Positions 9,203 through 18,285 of a stretch of DNA of 64,000 bases are shown piece by piece; positions within the stretch are counted from its first letter, which is position 1; each line of letters starts with the position of its first letter. The DNA is from G965222505 sp965222505 (GTDB lineage Bacteria; Bacteroidota; Rhodothermia; Rhodothermales; DATKEJ01): assembly GCA_965222505.1 (NCBI GenBank), contig OZ244956.1, positions 3,596,001 to 3,660,000 on the forward strand, given 5' to 3'. The translations under genes were made by a program, and so were the position numbers. Under the pieces are notes generated by a model that was not told the origin of the DNA, ran no database searches, and worked only from the letters and a program-made list of their open reading frames with translations.

Positions 9203-11509
9203 ATGATGATGACCACGCGATTCTCCGTTCTCATTGCCCTGATGGTGTTTGCAGTTTCTTCCCCAAGCGTAGCCCAGAACTATACCCTGAGTGGACATAT
9301 AACGGATGTCGAAAGTGGAGAAGACTTGATAGGGGCTACCGTCTTGGCCGTTACTTTGGATCGAGGAGCGGCAAGCAACACCTATGGTTTTTTTTCGCTG
9401 ACCTTGCCTAAAACAGACAGCCTGACGGTCCTATTCTCTTTTCTCGGTTATCAACCTCAGCTTAAGAAAATCTATCTGACACAAGATGTCGCACTCGATA
9501 TTCAGCTTAAAGCTTCCTCTACGCTCTTAAGTGAGATTGCAGTCACTGCCGAACGAGCCAATGCAGACTATGTCAGGCAAACCCGCATGGGCGTCGTGGA
9601 TGTGCCGATTCAGGCAGTTGAGAAGCTACCGGCAATTCTAGGTGAACAGGATGTATTGAAAGTGATCCAGCTATTGCCGGGGGTACAATCAGGAGAAGAA
9701 GGTACCGCCGGATTTCATGTCCGAGGTGGGGCAGCAGACCAAAACCTGGTGCAACTCGATGAGGCCACGGTCTACAACCCGAGCCATCTGTTTGGATTGT
9801 TTAGCACCTTCAACACGGCTGCACTCAATAATGTGCAACTGATTAAAGGGGGATTCCCTTCCAACTACGGTGGACGCTTATCCTCGACGTTGGTCATTAG
9901 CATGAAAGAAGGCAACCGCCAAAAGTACCAAACCCAGGGAGGCATTGGATTGTTGGCGACGCACTTAACGACAGAAGGTCCGATAGGGGGCGGAAAAGGC
10001 TCCTTCATTGTGTCCGGTAGGCGAAGCTATTTCGATCTTCTGCTCCGACCGTTTCGGAAAACGGGCAGCAATAAAAATATCTACTATTTGTATGACCTGA
10101 ATGCGAAGGTCAACTATCAACCCTCGAAAAGGGACCGGGTTTATTTCAGTATCTTCACCGGCCGAGACAATGCCGAATTTGTTTCACCCGGTGGCTTTGG
10201 GTATGGGATTCGCTTTGGCAACAGCACGGGCACGCTCCGTTGGAATCATCTGTTCGGCAATAGGCTTTTCGCCAATACGTCCCTTATCTGGAATAAGTAC
10301 TTCATACGGGTCAACAATACCCAGGGTGATTTTTTCTCCCAGAATCTGTCCGCCATTGAAGATTACACGGCGAAAACCTCACTTGAGTTTGATCCCAACC
10401 CGGCGCACCATATCCACGCCGGCACAGTCGTGACGAGACGCCGGTTTCATTCAACCGGCAATGAGGGTAGTGTGCCCACAAATGGTGGTGTACCCGGTTT
10501 GGATACCAGCATCATTCCCCAGCGCAGGGCCACCGAAGCGGCCTTTTACCTAAACGACCGTTGGGAGATGATGGATCGATTCGGACTGAACATTGGGGTA
10601 CGGATTCCATATTTCTCAGTTACGGATACATCCTATCTACAGGTCGAACCTCGGGTGTCGATGAAGATAGGGCTGACGCCGTCAACTTCTTTGAAAGCGT
10701 CTTATACCGTGATGAATCAGTTTGTGCATCTCATTCCGACCTCCACAGCCTCAATTCCGACGGATATTTGGGCGTTGTCCGGCCAAGTGATTAAACCCCA
10801 ACATGCCCAGCAATATGCCTTGGGGTACTTCCAAAACTTTCGAGAGAATGTGTATGAGGCGAGTGTGGAGTTTTACTACAAGGAAATGGACAACCAGGTC
10901 CTGTTCCAGGAGGGGACCGAGCTTTTGGCCTATGAAGCCATCGAGAACGAATTGACCTTTGGGAGGGGGTGGAGCTATGGTGCCGAACTCTTGATCAAAC
11001 GAAAGTATGGCCGGCTCACAGGTTGGGTGTCCTACACCTTGTCGCGCACTGACCAGCGCTTTCCTGAATTAAACCAGGGCAGAAAATTTCCCTTTAAGTA
11101 TGACCGCCGGCACAACTTAGCGCTGGTCGGCACCTACGACCTGAACCACCGGTGGACCCTCTCTGGTAATTTCGTTTACCGCACAGGTTCTGCGTACACC
11201 TTAGCCGAAGGACGGTTATTTGCGAGCCAAGGTGGAGAGTTATACAAAGGGGTCTATTTCGACTATGAAGGCATCAATGGATACCGGCTGGGGGCGCATC
11301 ACCGAATGGACATTTCTGCTACCTACCATTTTAATCCCAGGGATTCTGAGAAGACGCATAACCTGGTCTTGAGTGCTTACAACGTGTATAGCCGTCAGAA
11401 CCCGTATTTCGTCCATGTGTCGATTGATACCGCCTCTGGTATCCCCGAGCTTCGGCAGGTCAGCCTGCTCCCGATCGTTCCTAGTGTTGCTTATCAATTC
11501 AAGTTCTAG
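9203..11509 (+). CDS. TonB-dependent receptor with carboxypeptidase-regulatory-like domain
   Basis: Outer-membrane receptor of 768 residues without an STN domain. It has a signal peptide (MMMTTRFSVLIALMVFAVSS, cleavage near VAQ), a carboxypeptidase-regulatory-like domain (SGHITDVESGEDLIGATV), a plug (QLLPGVQSGEEGTAGFHVRGG) and a long barrel ending YQFKF. Three ATGs occur in a row at the start. Receptors of this kind are commonly paired with a DUF4249 lipoprotein, and that is the next gene, two bases downstream. Together they probably form one uptake or surface-binding unit controlled by the sigma/FecR/STN module just upstream. The transported compound cannot be read from the sequence. Confidence 0.92.
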   Translation: MMMTTRFSVLIALMVFAVSSPSVAQNYTLSGHITDVESGEDLIGATVLAVTLDRGAASNTYGFFSLTLPKTDSLTVLFSFLGYQPQLKKIYLTQDVALDIQLKASSTLLSEIAVTAERANADYVRQTRMGVVDVPIQAVEKLPAILGEQDVLKVIQLLPGVQSGEEGTAGFHVRGGAADQNLVQLDEATVYNPSHLFGLFSTFNTAALNNVQLIKGGFPSNYGGRLSSTLVISMKEGNRQKYQTQGGIGLLATHLTTEGPIGGGKGSFIVSGRRSYFDLLLRPFRKTGSNKNIYYLYDLNAKVNYQPSKRDRVYFSIFTGRDNAEFVSPGGFGYGIRFGNSTGTLRWNHLFGNRLFANTSLIWNKYFIRVNNTQGDFFSQNLSAIEDYTAKTSLEFDPNPAHHIHAGTVVTRRRFHSTGNEGSVPTNGGVPGLDTSIIPQRRATEAAFYLNDRWEMMDRFGLNIGVRIPYFSVTDTSYLQVEPRVSMKIGLTPSTSLKASYTVMNQFVHLIPTSTASIPTDIWALSGQVIKPQHAQQYALGYFQNFRENVYEASVEFYYKEMDNQVLFQEGTELLAYEAIENELTFGRGWSYGAELLIKRKYGRLTGWVSYTLSRTDQRFPELNQGRKFPFKYDRRHNLALVGTYDLNHRWTLSGNFVYRTGSAYTLAEGRLFASQGGELYKGVYFDYEGINGYRLGAHHRMDISATYHFNPRDSEKTHNLVLSAYNVYSRQNPYFVHVSIDTASGIPELRQVSLLPIVPSVAYQFKF

Positions 11510-11511
11510 CC

Positions 11512-12420
11512 ATGCGTTATTCTTTTTATCTCTTGCTGCTTTCAGTATGGATTATCGGTTGTCAAAAGACCATCACGGTTGAGCAAAAACCCTATGCAGA
11601 AAAGATCTCCATTGAAGGGTTACTCCAACCTGGAGAAGTGCCCCAAATCTATGTCAATCGGACCGCGCCTTTCTTTACCGACATCGCGTCTCAAACGGCT
11701 TCAAACATGTTCATACGCGATGCTCAAATCCAGTTACTCTCCGCCGGGGCGATGCAAACCCTCCGGCCCGATTCTAGCTACAATCAGTTTTTCTGTAGAT
11801 GGGAGCCGTTCTACATCGGGTCGGCCGAGATATTGGCGAATGCAACCTACGAACTTCGGGTGACTCACGAGGGCCAAGTGCACACGGCCACGACGGTCAC
11901 AAACGTGCCGTCTGTAAACCTGGATAGTGTCTCCTATACGTCAAACTTTACCGATATTTTTGGCGGGCATGAGGGGGTTATCATGGATTTCACGGACTTG
12001 CCCAATCAGCCCAACCAATACCGATCGTTGATCACGCGGCCGTTGCACAACCGACATCAAACCACCGACGACTTAGAGTATTCCAGTACCTGTTTGGCTG
12101 ATGGAGAATTTGTTGAGATATCAGAGTTTGGCCGGTCAGTGTACTTCGATAACAAGCTCGATGGTGCACCGGTACGGTTTGTGGCCGAGCCGGTGTACAC
12201 CCAATTTATGGGTGATGAAGCCACCATCTATATCCAAAGCTTAGATGAGGAAGTCGCGCGTTTTTATGATACGCTAGATCGTCAGCACACAGCCAACGTC
12301 AATCCCTTTTCAGAACCCGTTTTTCTGTATTCCACTTTCGACCGGGCCATTGGGGTGTTCGGCGCAGTCAATATTTCGAGTCCTTTTCCGTTCGTCTTCC
12401 CTGAAGACCATTTGAATTAA
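11512..12420 (+). CDS. DUF4249-family lipoprotein
   Basis: 302-residue predicted lipoprotein: the N-terminus MRYSFYLLLLSVWIIGC has a lipobox with Cys17. The body (YAEKISIEGLLQPGEVPQIYVNRT, in parts) is typical of DUF4249 proteins, which are found beside TonB-dependent receptors in Bacteroidota and are thought to be receptor partners. It starts two bases after the receptor gene and is followed six bases later by another lipoprotein gene, so it is inside an operon. The molecular function of DUF4249 is unknown. Confidence 0.85.
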   Translation: MRYSFYLLLLSVWIIGCQKTITVEQKPYAEKISIEGLLQPGEVPQIYVNRTAPFFTDIASQTASNMFIRDAQIQLLSAGAMQTLRPDSSYNQFFCRWEPFYIGSAEILANATYELRVTHEGQVHTATTVTNVPSVNLDSVSYTSNFTDIFGGHEGVIMDFTDLPNQPNQYRSLITRPLHNRHQTTDDLEYSSTCLADGEFVEISEFGRSVYFDNKLDGAPVRFVAEPVYTQFMGDEATIYIQSLDEEVARFYDTLDRQHTANVNPFSEPVFLYSTFDRAIGVFGAVNISSPFPFVFPEDHLN

Positions 12421-12426
12421 ACTGTT

Positions 12427-13272
12427 ATGAGGAATCATTTTCTCAAAAACAGGAAATGCCGATTCGCTCTTCATTTCGTAGGAGTAGCGGTACTCCTGAT
12501 GACCGATTTGGGGTGCGACGGCGCTTCCGTGCCTAGTCCCTTTGAAGTGGTAGCGACCTTTGGGGCTCCCGCTTTTCGGGAGCCCTCTGGGTTAATATTT
12601 CATCCTGAGCGCCAAACGCTCTTCGTGGTTGGGGACGAAGGCGATCTGGGCGAATTCAATCTAGAAGGTACGCTCCTCCGCCAGAAACGGCTGATGAATC
12701 AGTCCTTTGAAGGCCTAACCTTAAATCCGGTAACCGGCGTGCTTTATATCGCTATCGAAGGACTCGAACGCATCCTTGAAGTGGACCCTGAATCGTTTGA
12801 ATTACGCCGGACCTTCGATGTAAAACGCACCTATCAAGGGCAAACGGTACTCAAGAAAAACAATCAAGGCTTTGAGGGTATTACCTTTGTGCCGAATACT
12901 GCTCATCCAGAGGGAGGGACGTTTTGGGTGACCAACCAAGCCCTTGACAATAGTGACCCCGAAGATCTGTCAGGCCTTTTTGAGGTCGTTGCCCAACTCT
13001 CGCAACCGAATGAACGTGTGGCGACGATTCAAAGCTCGTTGCTCTTCGATCATTTTGATTTATCGGGGTTGTACTATGACCCCCGCAGCCAACACTTGCT
13101 GGTCATAAGCGACCAAGAGGATATCTTTTTTGAGGTGACCTTGGCAGGCCAAATCATTGCGACCCATTCGTTACCCGGTGACACCCAAGAAGGTATAGCT
13201 ATGGATACCGATGGCTATTATTACCTCGCCCAAGACAGGGGTGGACTCCTCAAACTCAGACTCAACCCTTAG
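12427..13272 (+). CDS. SdiA-regulated-like beta-propeller lipoprotein
   Basis: 281 residues with a hydrophobic N-terminus and a possible lipobox at DLGC (about residue 30). The rest looks like a propeller of short repeats: HPERQTLFVVGDEGDLGEFN, then FEGLTLNPVTGVLYIAIEG, FEGITFVPN and a C-terminal QEGIAMDTDGYYYLAQDRGG. This resembles the SdiA-regulated family and related esterase-like or phytase-like propellers; family assignment is by motif pattern only. It is the last gene of the six-gene operon starting with the ECF sigma factor, and it converges on the debranching-enzyme gene, overlapping its end by 11 bases. A surface ligand-binding or hydrolytic role next to the receptors is plausible but inferred. 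Confidence 0.72.
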   Translation: MRNHFLKNRKCRFALHFVGVAVLLMTDLGCDGASVPSPFEVVATFGAPAFREPSGLIFHPERQTLFVVGDEGDLGEFNLEGTLLRQKRLMNQSFEGLTLNPVTGVLYIAIEGLERILEVDPESFELRRTFDVKRTYQGQTVLKKNNQGFEGITFVPNTAHPEGGTFWVTNQALDNSDPEDLSGLFEVVAQLSQPNERVATIQSSLLFDHFDLSGLYYDPRSQHLLVISDQEDIFFEVTLAGQIIATHSLPGDTQEGIAMDTDGYYYLAQDRGGLLKLRLNP

Positions 13273-15295
13273 TTATTATTTGTGTCAGCATCCATGTCCT
13301 CAGCACTTCCGCCACGGTCCAGGCCTGGGCATAGGTGCCGCGTGGGGTAAAAGGGGGATCCCCGTCGAAGATTTCGCTCAGGTTGCCAACGGCATGATCG
13401 CCGAGGTGGTTCAGCAGGGGGCGCAGAAAAGACCGGGCCGTGGCTGGATCTTTGTAGACACGCAGGTGGGCTTCTACGAATGGGCCGATGAGCCATCCCC
13501 AGACGGTGCCCTGGTGATACGCGCCGTCGCGCTGCCGGGCATCGCCACCATAGGTTGGAACATAGTCGGGGTCGTCCGGGGACAAGCTGCGGAGGCCGTG
13601 CGGTGTGAGCAGGTGCCGGGCACAGGCATCGACGACGGCTTTTTGCTGGGCTTTGGATAGAGGGCTGTGCCGGAGCGAGACGGCTATGAGCTGGTTCGGG
13701 CGCAGGCGGGCTTCATGGCCGTCGGGGCCATCCAGCACATCATAGCAATAGTCCAGCGCCTCCGACCAAAACCGGCCAAAGCCTTTCTTGACGGCGCGTG
13801 CGTCTTTGGCATATCGTTTGGCATCACCTGTATTGAGCCGTTGGGCAAACGCGGCCATGCAGCAAAGGGTGTGGTACCAGAGCGCATTCACCTCCACCGG
13901 CTTTCCGATGCGGGGCGTCACGACCCAATCGCCAACCTTGGCATCCATCCAGGTCAGTTGGATGCCTGTTTCACCGGCATAAAGCAGATGGTCTTGTGGG
14001 TCCACATGGATGTGGTAACGTGTGCCCTTGTGGTGCCAGTCGATGATGTCTTGTAAGACGGGGTACAGGTCTTGGAGGAGGGCGTCGTCTTCGGTCGCCT
14101 CATGGTAGGCCCGGATGGCTTCGAAGTACCAGAGGGTCGCATCGACGGTATTGTACTCCGGGCGTTCACCGGCATCCGGGAAGCGGTTGGGGAGCATACC
14201 CTGGTCTACAAAGTGGGCAAATGTGCGTAGGATACGCGCTGCGACGTTGGGGCGGCCCGTGCTGAGTGCCAGGCCCGGCAAGGCGATCATGGTATCTCTA
14301 CCCCAATCGCCAAACCACGGGTAGCCTGCCAGTATACTTCGCCCGTCATCAACTGTTGGGGCCGTGCGGCGGACGACAAACTGATCGGCCGCCAGTACAA
14401 GATGTTGGATGGTCTCGGGTTCATCCTCCAGCGCAGCTTGTTTTAATAAACCTGCTTCGTAGATCTGGCGGGTCTGATAGGCGCGGGGGCCGTCGAGTGA
14501 GGGGTTGGCCGCAGTGCTACAGACCAGCGTCACTTGTTTGCCGGGTTGAAGGGTAGCGGTGAACGTGCCGGCATGGTAATGGTCTTCGGTGGCATCCAGG
14601 CCCCGGTAGGCTTCGATGTCTAGTGCATAGCCCCGATACCAATCGTGCTTGGGTTGGGCTTCGGCGGTTGCACTTAACAGGTAGAACGGGGTCGCTCCGG
14701 AATAGGCGATCACCTGTAAACCCGCATCGACCGGCGTAATGTCCATGCCGTTGTGGGTGGTACGGGTGGTGCCGTGGAAATCGCGGTAGTCGACGAGGGT
14801 TTTGATCCAGAGGGTGAGCGGTTGGGTACCCCGAATCAGACGGTATTGCAGATAGGTGGTATTCGCCCCAGGCGTCATCCAGACCCGTTTTTCCAGAAGG
14901 GCATCGGCGCAGGCAAAGGTCCAGACCGGTGTGCTCCCGTCCAGGTGAAAGCTGTTGAGGTGGATGAAACCACGCGGGTCGATCGGGCCGCCCTCCCATT
15001 TGTTGGCCGAGAGGGCGTACGTGCGGTTGTCGTACCGGGCTGTCGTGTCTTCTTTGGCCACGAGGAGCGTGCGGCCCAGCGGTGGTTTGAGCGCAGCAAC
15101 GAGCAGTCCGTGGTACCGGCGTGTCAGGGTGCCGCTGACCGTACCGGAGGCAAACCCCCCGATGCCGTTGGCCACCAGCCATTCATGTTGACCAGCACGG
15201 TTTTCATCGCTACAGAGATGACGAGGAAGGGAGAGCATGGGGATGGAAATTTTTGATTGATGGAGATCGAGGCATTCGATCGGTGGGGCGGGCAT
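13262..15295 (-). CDS. Glycogen debranching enzyme (amylo-alpha-1,6-glucosidase type)
   Basis: Removes alpha-1,6 branches from glycogen-like glucans. The N-terminal domain carries the family signature HEWLVANGIGGFASGTVSG followed by TRRYHGLLVAALKPPLGRTL. The catalytic (alpha/alpha)6 domain includes ILAGYPWFGDWGRDTMIALPG and, further on, YNTVDATLWYFEAIRAY. The open frame extends to 15511, but its first 40 or so residues are the beginning of an unrelated NAD(P)H-hydrate epimerase (see the pseudogene), so the native start is taken as ATG 15295; ATG 15238 is equally possible and gives the usual MLSLPRHLCSDEN-like N-terminus. Upstream lies a GH63-like glucosidase, suggesting joint alpha-glucan or compatible-solute turnover. 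Confidence 0.88.
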   Translation of the reverse strand: MPAPPIECLDLHQSKISIPMLSLPRHLCSDENRAGQHEWLVANGIGGFASGTVSGTLTRRYHGLLVAALKPPLGRTLLVAKEDTTARYDNRTYALSANKWEGGPIDPRGFIHLNSFHLDGSTPVWTFACADALLEKRVWMTPGANTTYLQYRLIRGTQPLTLWIKTLVDYRDFHGTTRTTHNGMDITPVDAGLQVIAYSGATPFYLLSATAEAQPKHDWYRGYALDIEAYRGLDATEDHYHAGTFTATLQPGKQVTLVCSTAANPSLDGPRAYQTRQIYEAGLLKQAALEDEPETIQHLVLAADQFVVRRTAPTVDDGRSILAGYPWFGDWGRDTMIALPGLALSTGRPNVAARILRTFAHFVDQGMLPNRFPDAGERPEYNTVDATLWYFEAIRAYHEATEDDALLQDLYPVLQDIIDWHHKGTRYHIHVDPQDHLLYAGETGIQLTWMDAKVGDWVVTPRIGKPVEVNALWYHTLCCMAAFAQRLNTGDAKRYAKDARAVKKGFGRFWSEALDYCYDVLDGPDGHEARLRPNQLIAVSLRHSPLSKAQQKAVVDACARHLLTPHGLRSLSPDDPDYVPTYGGDARQRDGAYHQGTVWGWLIGPFVEAHLRVYKDPATARSFLRPLLNHLGDHAVGNLSEIFDGDPPFTPRGTYAQAWTVAEVLRTWMLTQIITKG

Positions 15296-15329
15296 GAGGC
15301 TCGCCCCGATGGAGGAATGTCGCGGTTGT

Positions 15330-15511
15330 CTAGCGAATCCGAATGATGTCGTCCTGGGCAAAGATCGACCCGACGTTGAGGCCAAGGCGAGATGGGCCAG
15401 GTTGCGCCCCGCATTCTCCATCATTTGAATGAGTTCAATGCGGTAATCTTCCATCATGGCCCGGTCCACTTCAATCATCTGGGCCGTGGTGAGGAAAGGA
15501 ACGTCAAGCAT
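15330..15511 (-). pseudogene. nnrE: Internally deleted NAD(P)H-hydrate epimerase (YjeF_N) remnant
   Basis: From ATG 15511 the frame reads LTTAQMIEVDRAMMEDY...MMENAGRNLAHLA, the N-terminal helix region of YjeF_N epimerases, which repair hydrated NAD(P)H. Near 15386 a one-frame shift gives LGLNVGSIFAQDDIIRIR and then stop TAG (15330-15332), which is the usual C-terminal tail of the same family. The roughly 150-180 residues in between, including the Rossmann core, are missing. The gene therefore appears to have suffered one internal deletion with a frameshift. In the N-terminal frame the remnant reads straight into the debranching enzyme, so a 749-residue chimera could be made. It starts 3 bases after the glucosidase stop codon. 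Confidence 0.82.
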
Positions 15512-15514
15512 AGG

Positions 15515-18151
15515 TTACTGAATCAGTTTGGCCACCAGGGCAGTCCAGCCAGTCTGGTGGCTTGCGCCGATGCCGGCACCGTTGTCGCCATGGAAGTATT
15601 CGTAGAACAACATGTAGTCCCGCCAATGGGGGTCGTTCTGGAAATAGTCGATGCCGCCGTAGAAGGCACGGCGACCCTGCTCGTCTTTGAGGAAAATTCG
15701 GGTGAGGCGGGCCGCGAGGTCATCGGCGACGGCCCCGAGGTCCTGCTGTTGTCCGGAGCCGACGGGGTGTTCAACTTGCAGGTCCTCGCCGTAGTAGTAA
15801 TGAAATTTCTGGAGGGATTCGATCATCAGGTAGTTCACCGGAAACCAAATCGGCCCGCGCCAATTCGAGTTGCCGCCGAAGAGGCCGGTTGTGGATTCCG
15901 CAGGCTCATAGCGCACTTCATGTACTTGTCCGCCTATCTTGATGTGGAAGGGTTCCTTCTCATGGGCTTTGGAAAGTGCCCGAAGGCCGTAATCGGACAA
16001 AAACTGATCGGGGTCAAGCATGCGTTCCAGGATGCGTTCGAGTTGTTCCTTGCGTACCAGTGAGAGCAGGCACTTGCCCTGGGCGCCCGGTTTCATTAAC
16101 AGAGAGATGTTTTCGAGAAGATGGGGCCGGTACTTGATGAACCAGTTCATCCGGCGGCGGAAGCTCGGGAGTTTTTCGAGGAGTTCACCGTCCAAAGTTT
16201 CGACCGCATAGAGCGGAATCAAGCCCACGAAGGAGGAGATCTTGAGCGGAAGGTGCCGATCGTCCGGGGTGTGGAGCATGTCGAAGTAGAAGCCTTCTTC
16301 CTCATCCCACAGGCCGTGGTCTCCGAAGGCCGTATTGATGGCATCGGCGATGTAGACGAAATGCTCAAAGAATTTGGTGGCGACGTCCTCGTAGGCCGGT
16401 TTCTCGCGGGCGAGTTCCAGGGCGATGGCGAGCATGTTCAGGGCAAACATCGCCATCCATGCCGTACCGTCGGCCTGGTGGAGGTGCCCGCCGGTGGGGA
16501 GTTCTGCACTCCGGTCGAAGACTCCGATGTTGTCCAGTCCCAGAAAGCCGCCCTGGAAGATGTTGTGTCCGTCCTTGTCCTTCCGGTTGACCCACCAGTT
16601 GAAGTTGAGCAGGAGCTTGTGAAAGGCCCGTTCGAGGAAGACGAGATCGGCATAGCCGGTGGCATTTCGGCTGATTTTATAGACGCGCCAGACGGCCCAG
16701 GCGTGTACCGGCGGGTTGACATCGCCGAAGGCCCACTCGTAGGCCGGCATCTGGCCGTTGGGGTGCATATACCACTCACGCATCATCAGAACCATCTGTC
16801 GTTTGGCCCACTCGGGGTCGATCATAGCGACGGGTAGCATGTGGAAGGCCAAATCCCAGGCGGCATACCACGGGTACTCCCACTTGTCCGGCATGGAAAT
16901 GACATCTAGGTTGTAGAGGTGGGTCCAGTCCGAGTTACGTCCGTTTTTTCGGTTCTCTGGTGGGGCTGGCGTGGCCGGATCTCCTTTAAGCCACAGGTCG
17001 ATGCTGTAGTGGTAAAATTGCTTGCTCCACAACAGGCCGGCAAAGGCTTGTCTTTGGATACTGCGGGTCTCATCCGTCAGGTTATCGGGTTGAATGTGGG
17101 CGTAAAACGCATCGGCCTCAGCAAGGCGCTGGTCGAACACGCCATCGAAATCCTTGAAAGGTGTGCTTTTTTTGGTGTTGGTCAGGCGCACCTTGATGGT
17201 GAGGGAGGCGCCCGGCGCCAGTACGGTTTGAATGTGTGCCGCGGCTTTCGTGCCCGTGCGGTCCGGATTGGTGCGGTCTGTGCGGCCATGGACGAGGGCT
17301 TCGTGGAACGCGTCCTTGACGTACGGCGTGGGGTTCGGCGCTTGGTAGAGTCGTTCGACGTTGGTGTCGTTTTCAGTAAAGAGAAGATGGACGGGAGCCT
17401 CGGCCTCGACGTACCAGTAGCGGTCGCCGAGGTGCCGGTTCCAGGCGTGGACGGCATGTTGGCTTTGGGTAGACGCATCCTTGAGGGTGCATTTGGGCCG
17501 GTCGTAGCCCCACGACCAGCCGTTGCGAAACCACACCTGGGGCAGCAGGTGCAGCGGCGCAGCATCGGGCCCCCGGTTTATGGCGGTGATGCGGCAGAGG
17601 ATGTCTTCCTGATCGGCTTTAGCGTATTCAATGAACACGTCGAAGTACCGGTTTTCGGTGAATGCGCCGTGCAGGGCATCAATCAGTTCGTATTCCGGCT
17701 CGTGCCGGTTGCGGGCGCGGTTGACGCGGCGCAGGTCTTCGTAGGGAAATTCCACCTGGGGGTATTTGTACAGCATTTTGGCGTAGCTGTGCGTGGGGGT
17801 GCTGTCCAGGTAGAAGTAATATTCCTTGACGTCCTCGCCGTGGTTGCCCTCGTTGCCGGTGAGGCCGAAGAGGCGTTCCTTGAGCATGGGATCGCGCTCG
17901 TTCCAGAGGGCGACGGCCATGCACAGGTTTTGGTATCGGTTGCAGAAGCCGCCGAGGCCGTCCTCATTCCACCGGTAGGCCCGGCTGGGGGCATGGTCAT
18001 GGGGAAAATATTCCCAGGCTTCGCCGTAGGGGCTGTAGTCCTCGCGGACCGTACCCCAGGCGCGTTCGCTGAGGTAGGGCCCCCAGTGTTTCCAATCGGC
18101 TTTGCGGGCTTTGGAGTCGAGGAGGCGTTGGTGTTCGATGGTCGGGGCCAT
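15515..18151 (-). CDS. MGH1/GH63-like glucosidase
   Basis: 878-residue cytoplasmic-looking protein (no signal peptide) that resembles the long bacterial glucosidases of the GH63/MGH1 group, which act on alpha-glucosides or mannosyl- and glucosylglycerate. Recognisable stretches include DYSPYGEAWEYFPHDHAPSR and YRWNEDGLGGFCNRYQNLC near the N-terminus, WYAAWDLAFHMLPVAMIDPE in the catalytic barrel, and GLFGGNSNWRGPIWFPVNYL towards the C-terminus. The length is typical for the group. It is the first gene of a minus-strand block with the nnrE remnant and the debranching enzyme. Substrate is not determined by the sequence. Confidence 0.85.
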   Translation of the reverse strand: MAPTIEHQRLLDSKARKADWKHWGPYLSERAWGTVREDYSPYGEAWEYFPHDHAPSRAYRWNEDGLGGFCNRYQNLCMAVALWNERDPMLKERLFGLTGNEGNHGEDVKEYYFYLDSTPTHSYAKMLYKYPQVEFPYEDLRRVNRARNRHEPEYELIDALHGAFTENRYFDVFIEYAKADQEDILCRITAINRGPDAAPLHLLPQVWFRNGWSWGYDRPKCTLKDASTQSQHAVHAWNRHLGDRYWYVEAEAPVHLLFTENDTNVERLYQAPNPTPYVKDAFHEALVHGRTDRTNPDRTGTKAAAHIQTVLAPGASLTIKVRLTNTKKSTPFKDFDGVFDQRLAEADAFYAHIQPDNLTDETRSIQRQAFAGLLWSKQFYHYSIDLWLKGDPATPAPPENRKNGRNSDWTHLYNLDVISMPDKWEYPWYAAWDLAFHMLPVAMIDPEWAKRQMVLMMREWYMHPNGQMPAYEWAFGDVNPPVHAWAVWRVYKISRNATGYADLVFLERAFHKLLLNFNWWVNRKDKDGHNIFQGGFLGLDNIGVFDRSAELPTGGHLHQADGTAWMAMFALNMLAIALELAREKPAYEDVATKFFEHFVYIADAINTAFGDHGLWDEEEGFYFDMLHTPDDRHLPLKISSFVGLIPLYAVETLDGELLEKLPSFRRRMNWFIKYRPHLLENISLLMKPGAQGKCLLSLVRKEQLERILERMLDPDQFLSDYGLRALSKAHEKEPFHIKIGGQVHEVRYEPAESTTGLFGGNSNWRGPIWFPVNYLMIESLQKFHYYYGEDLQVEHPVGSGQQQDLGAVADDLAARLTRIFLKDEQGRRAFYGGIDYFQNDPHWRDYMLFYEYFHGDNGAGIGASHQTGWTALVAKLIQ

Positions 18152-18285
18152 AAGGGGAGGGAATTAAAGGTCAATTATTACGTTTACTACGTGAACCTAA
18201 CGGTTTGTCGCCTTTGGCTCGTTTGTCAATGGCCAATGTAAGGCATCCGTAGAGCCCGGTCTCGCCCGGACCGTTCCAACCTCCA
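18152..18285. other. 134-base spacer with possible degenerate heptamer words
   Basis: Non-coding gap between the Asp-box protein gene and the glucosidase gene. It contains TCAATTA near 18171 and, read on the minus strand, ATTGGCC followed by ATTGACA near 18215-18240. These resemble the 7-base words at 52806-52892 but are too few to call an array. No promoter or terminator could be assigned. Confidence 0.25.

Noticed and set aside
13262..15511. Single native 749-residue debranching enzyme with an N-terminal extension
   Set aside because: The first 42 residues match YjeF_N and the +1 frame matches its C-terminal tail followed by a stop, so the extension is a gene remnant rather than a native domain.
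16919..18241. Plus-strand open frame (440 codons) opposite the GH63-like glucosidase
   Set aside because: Shadow frame with repetitive Val/Gly/Ala composition, no homology signal.
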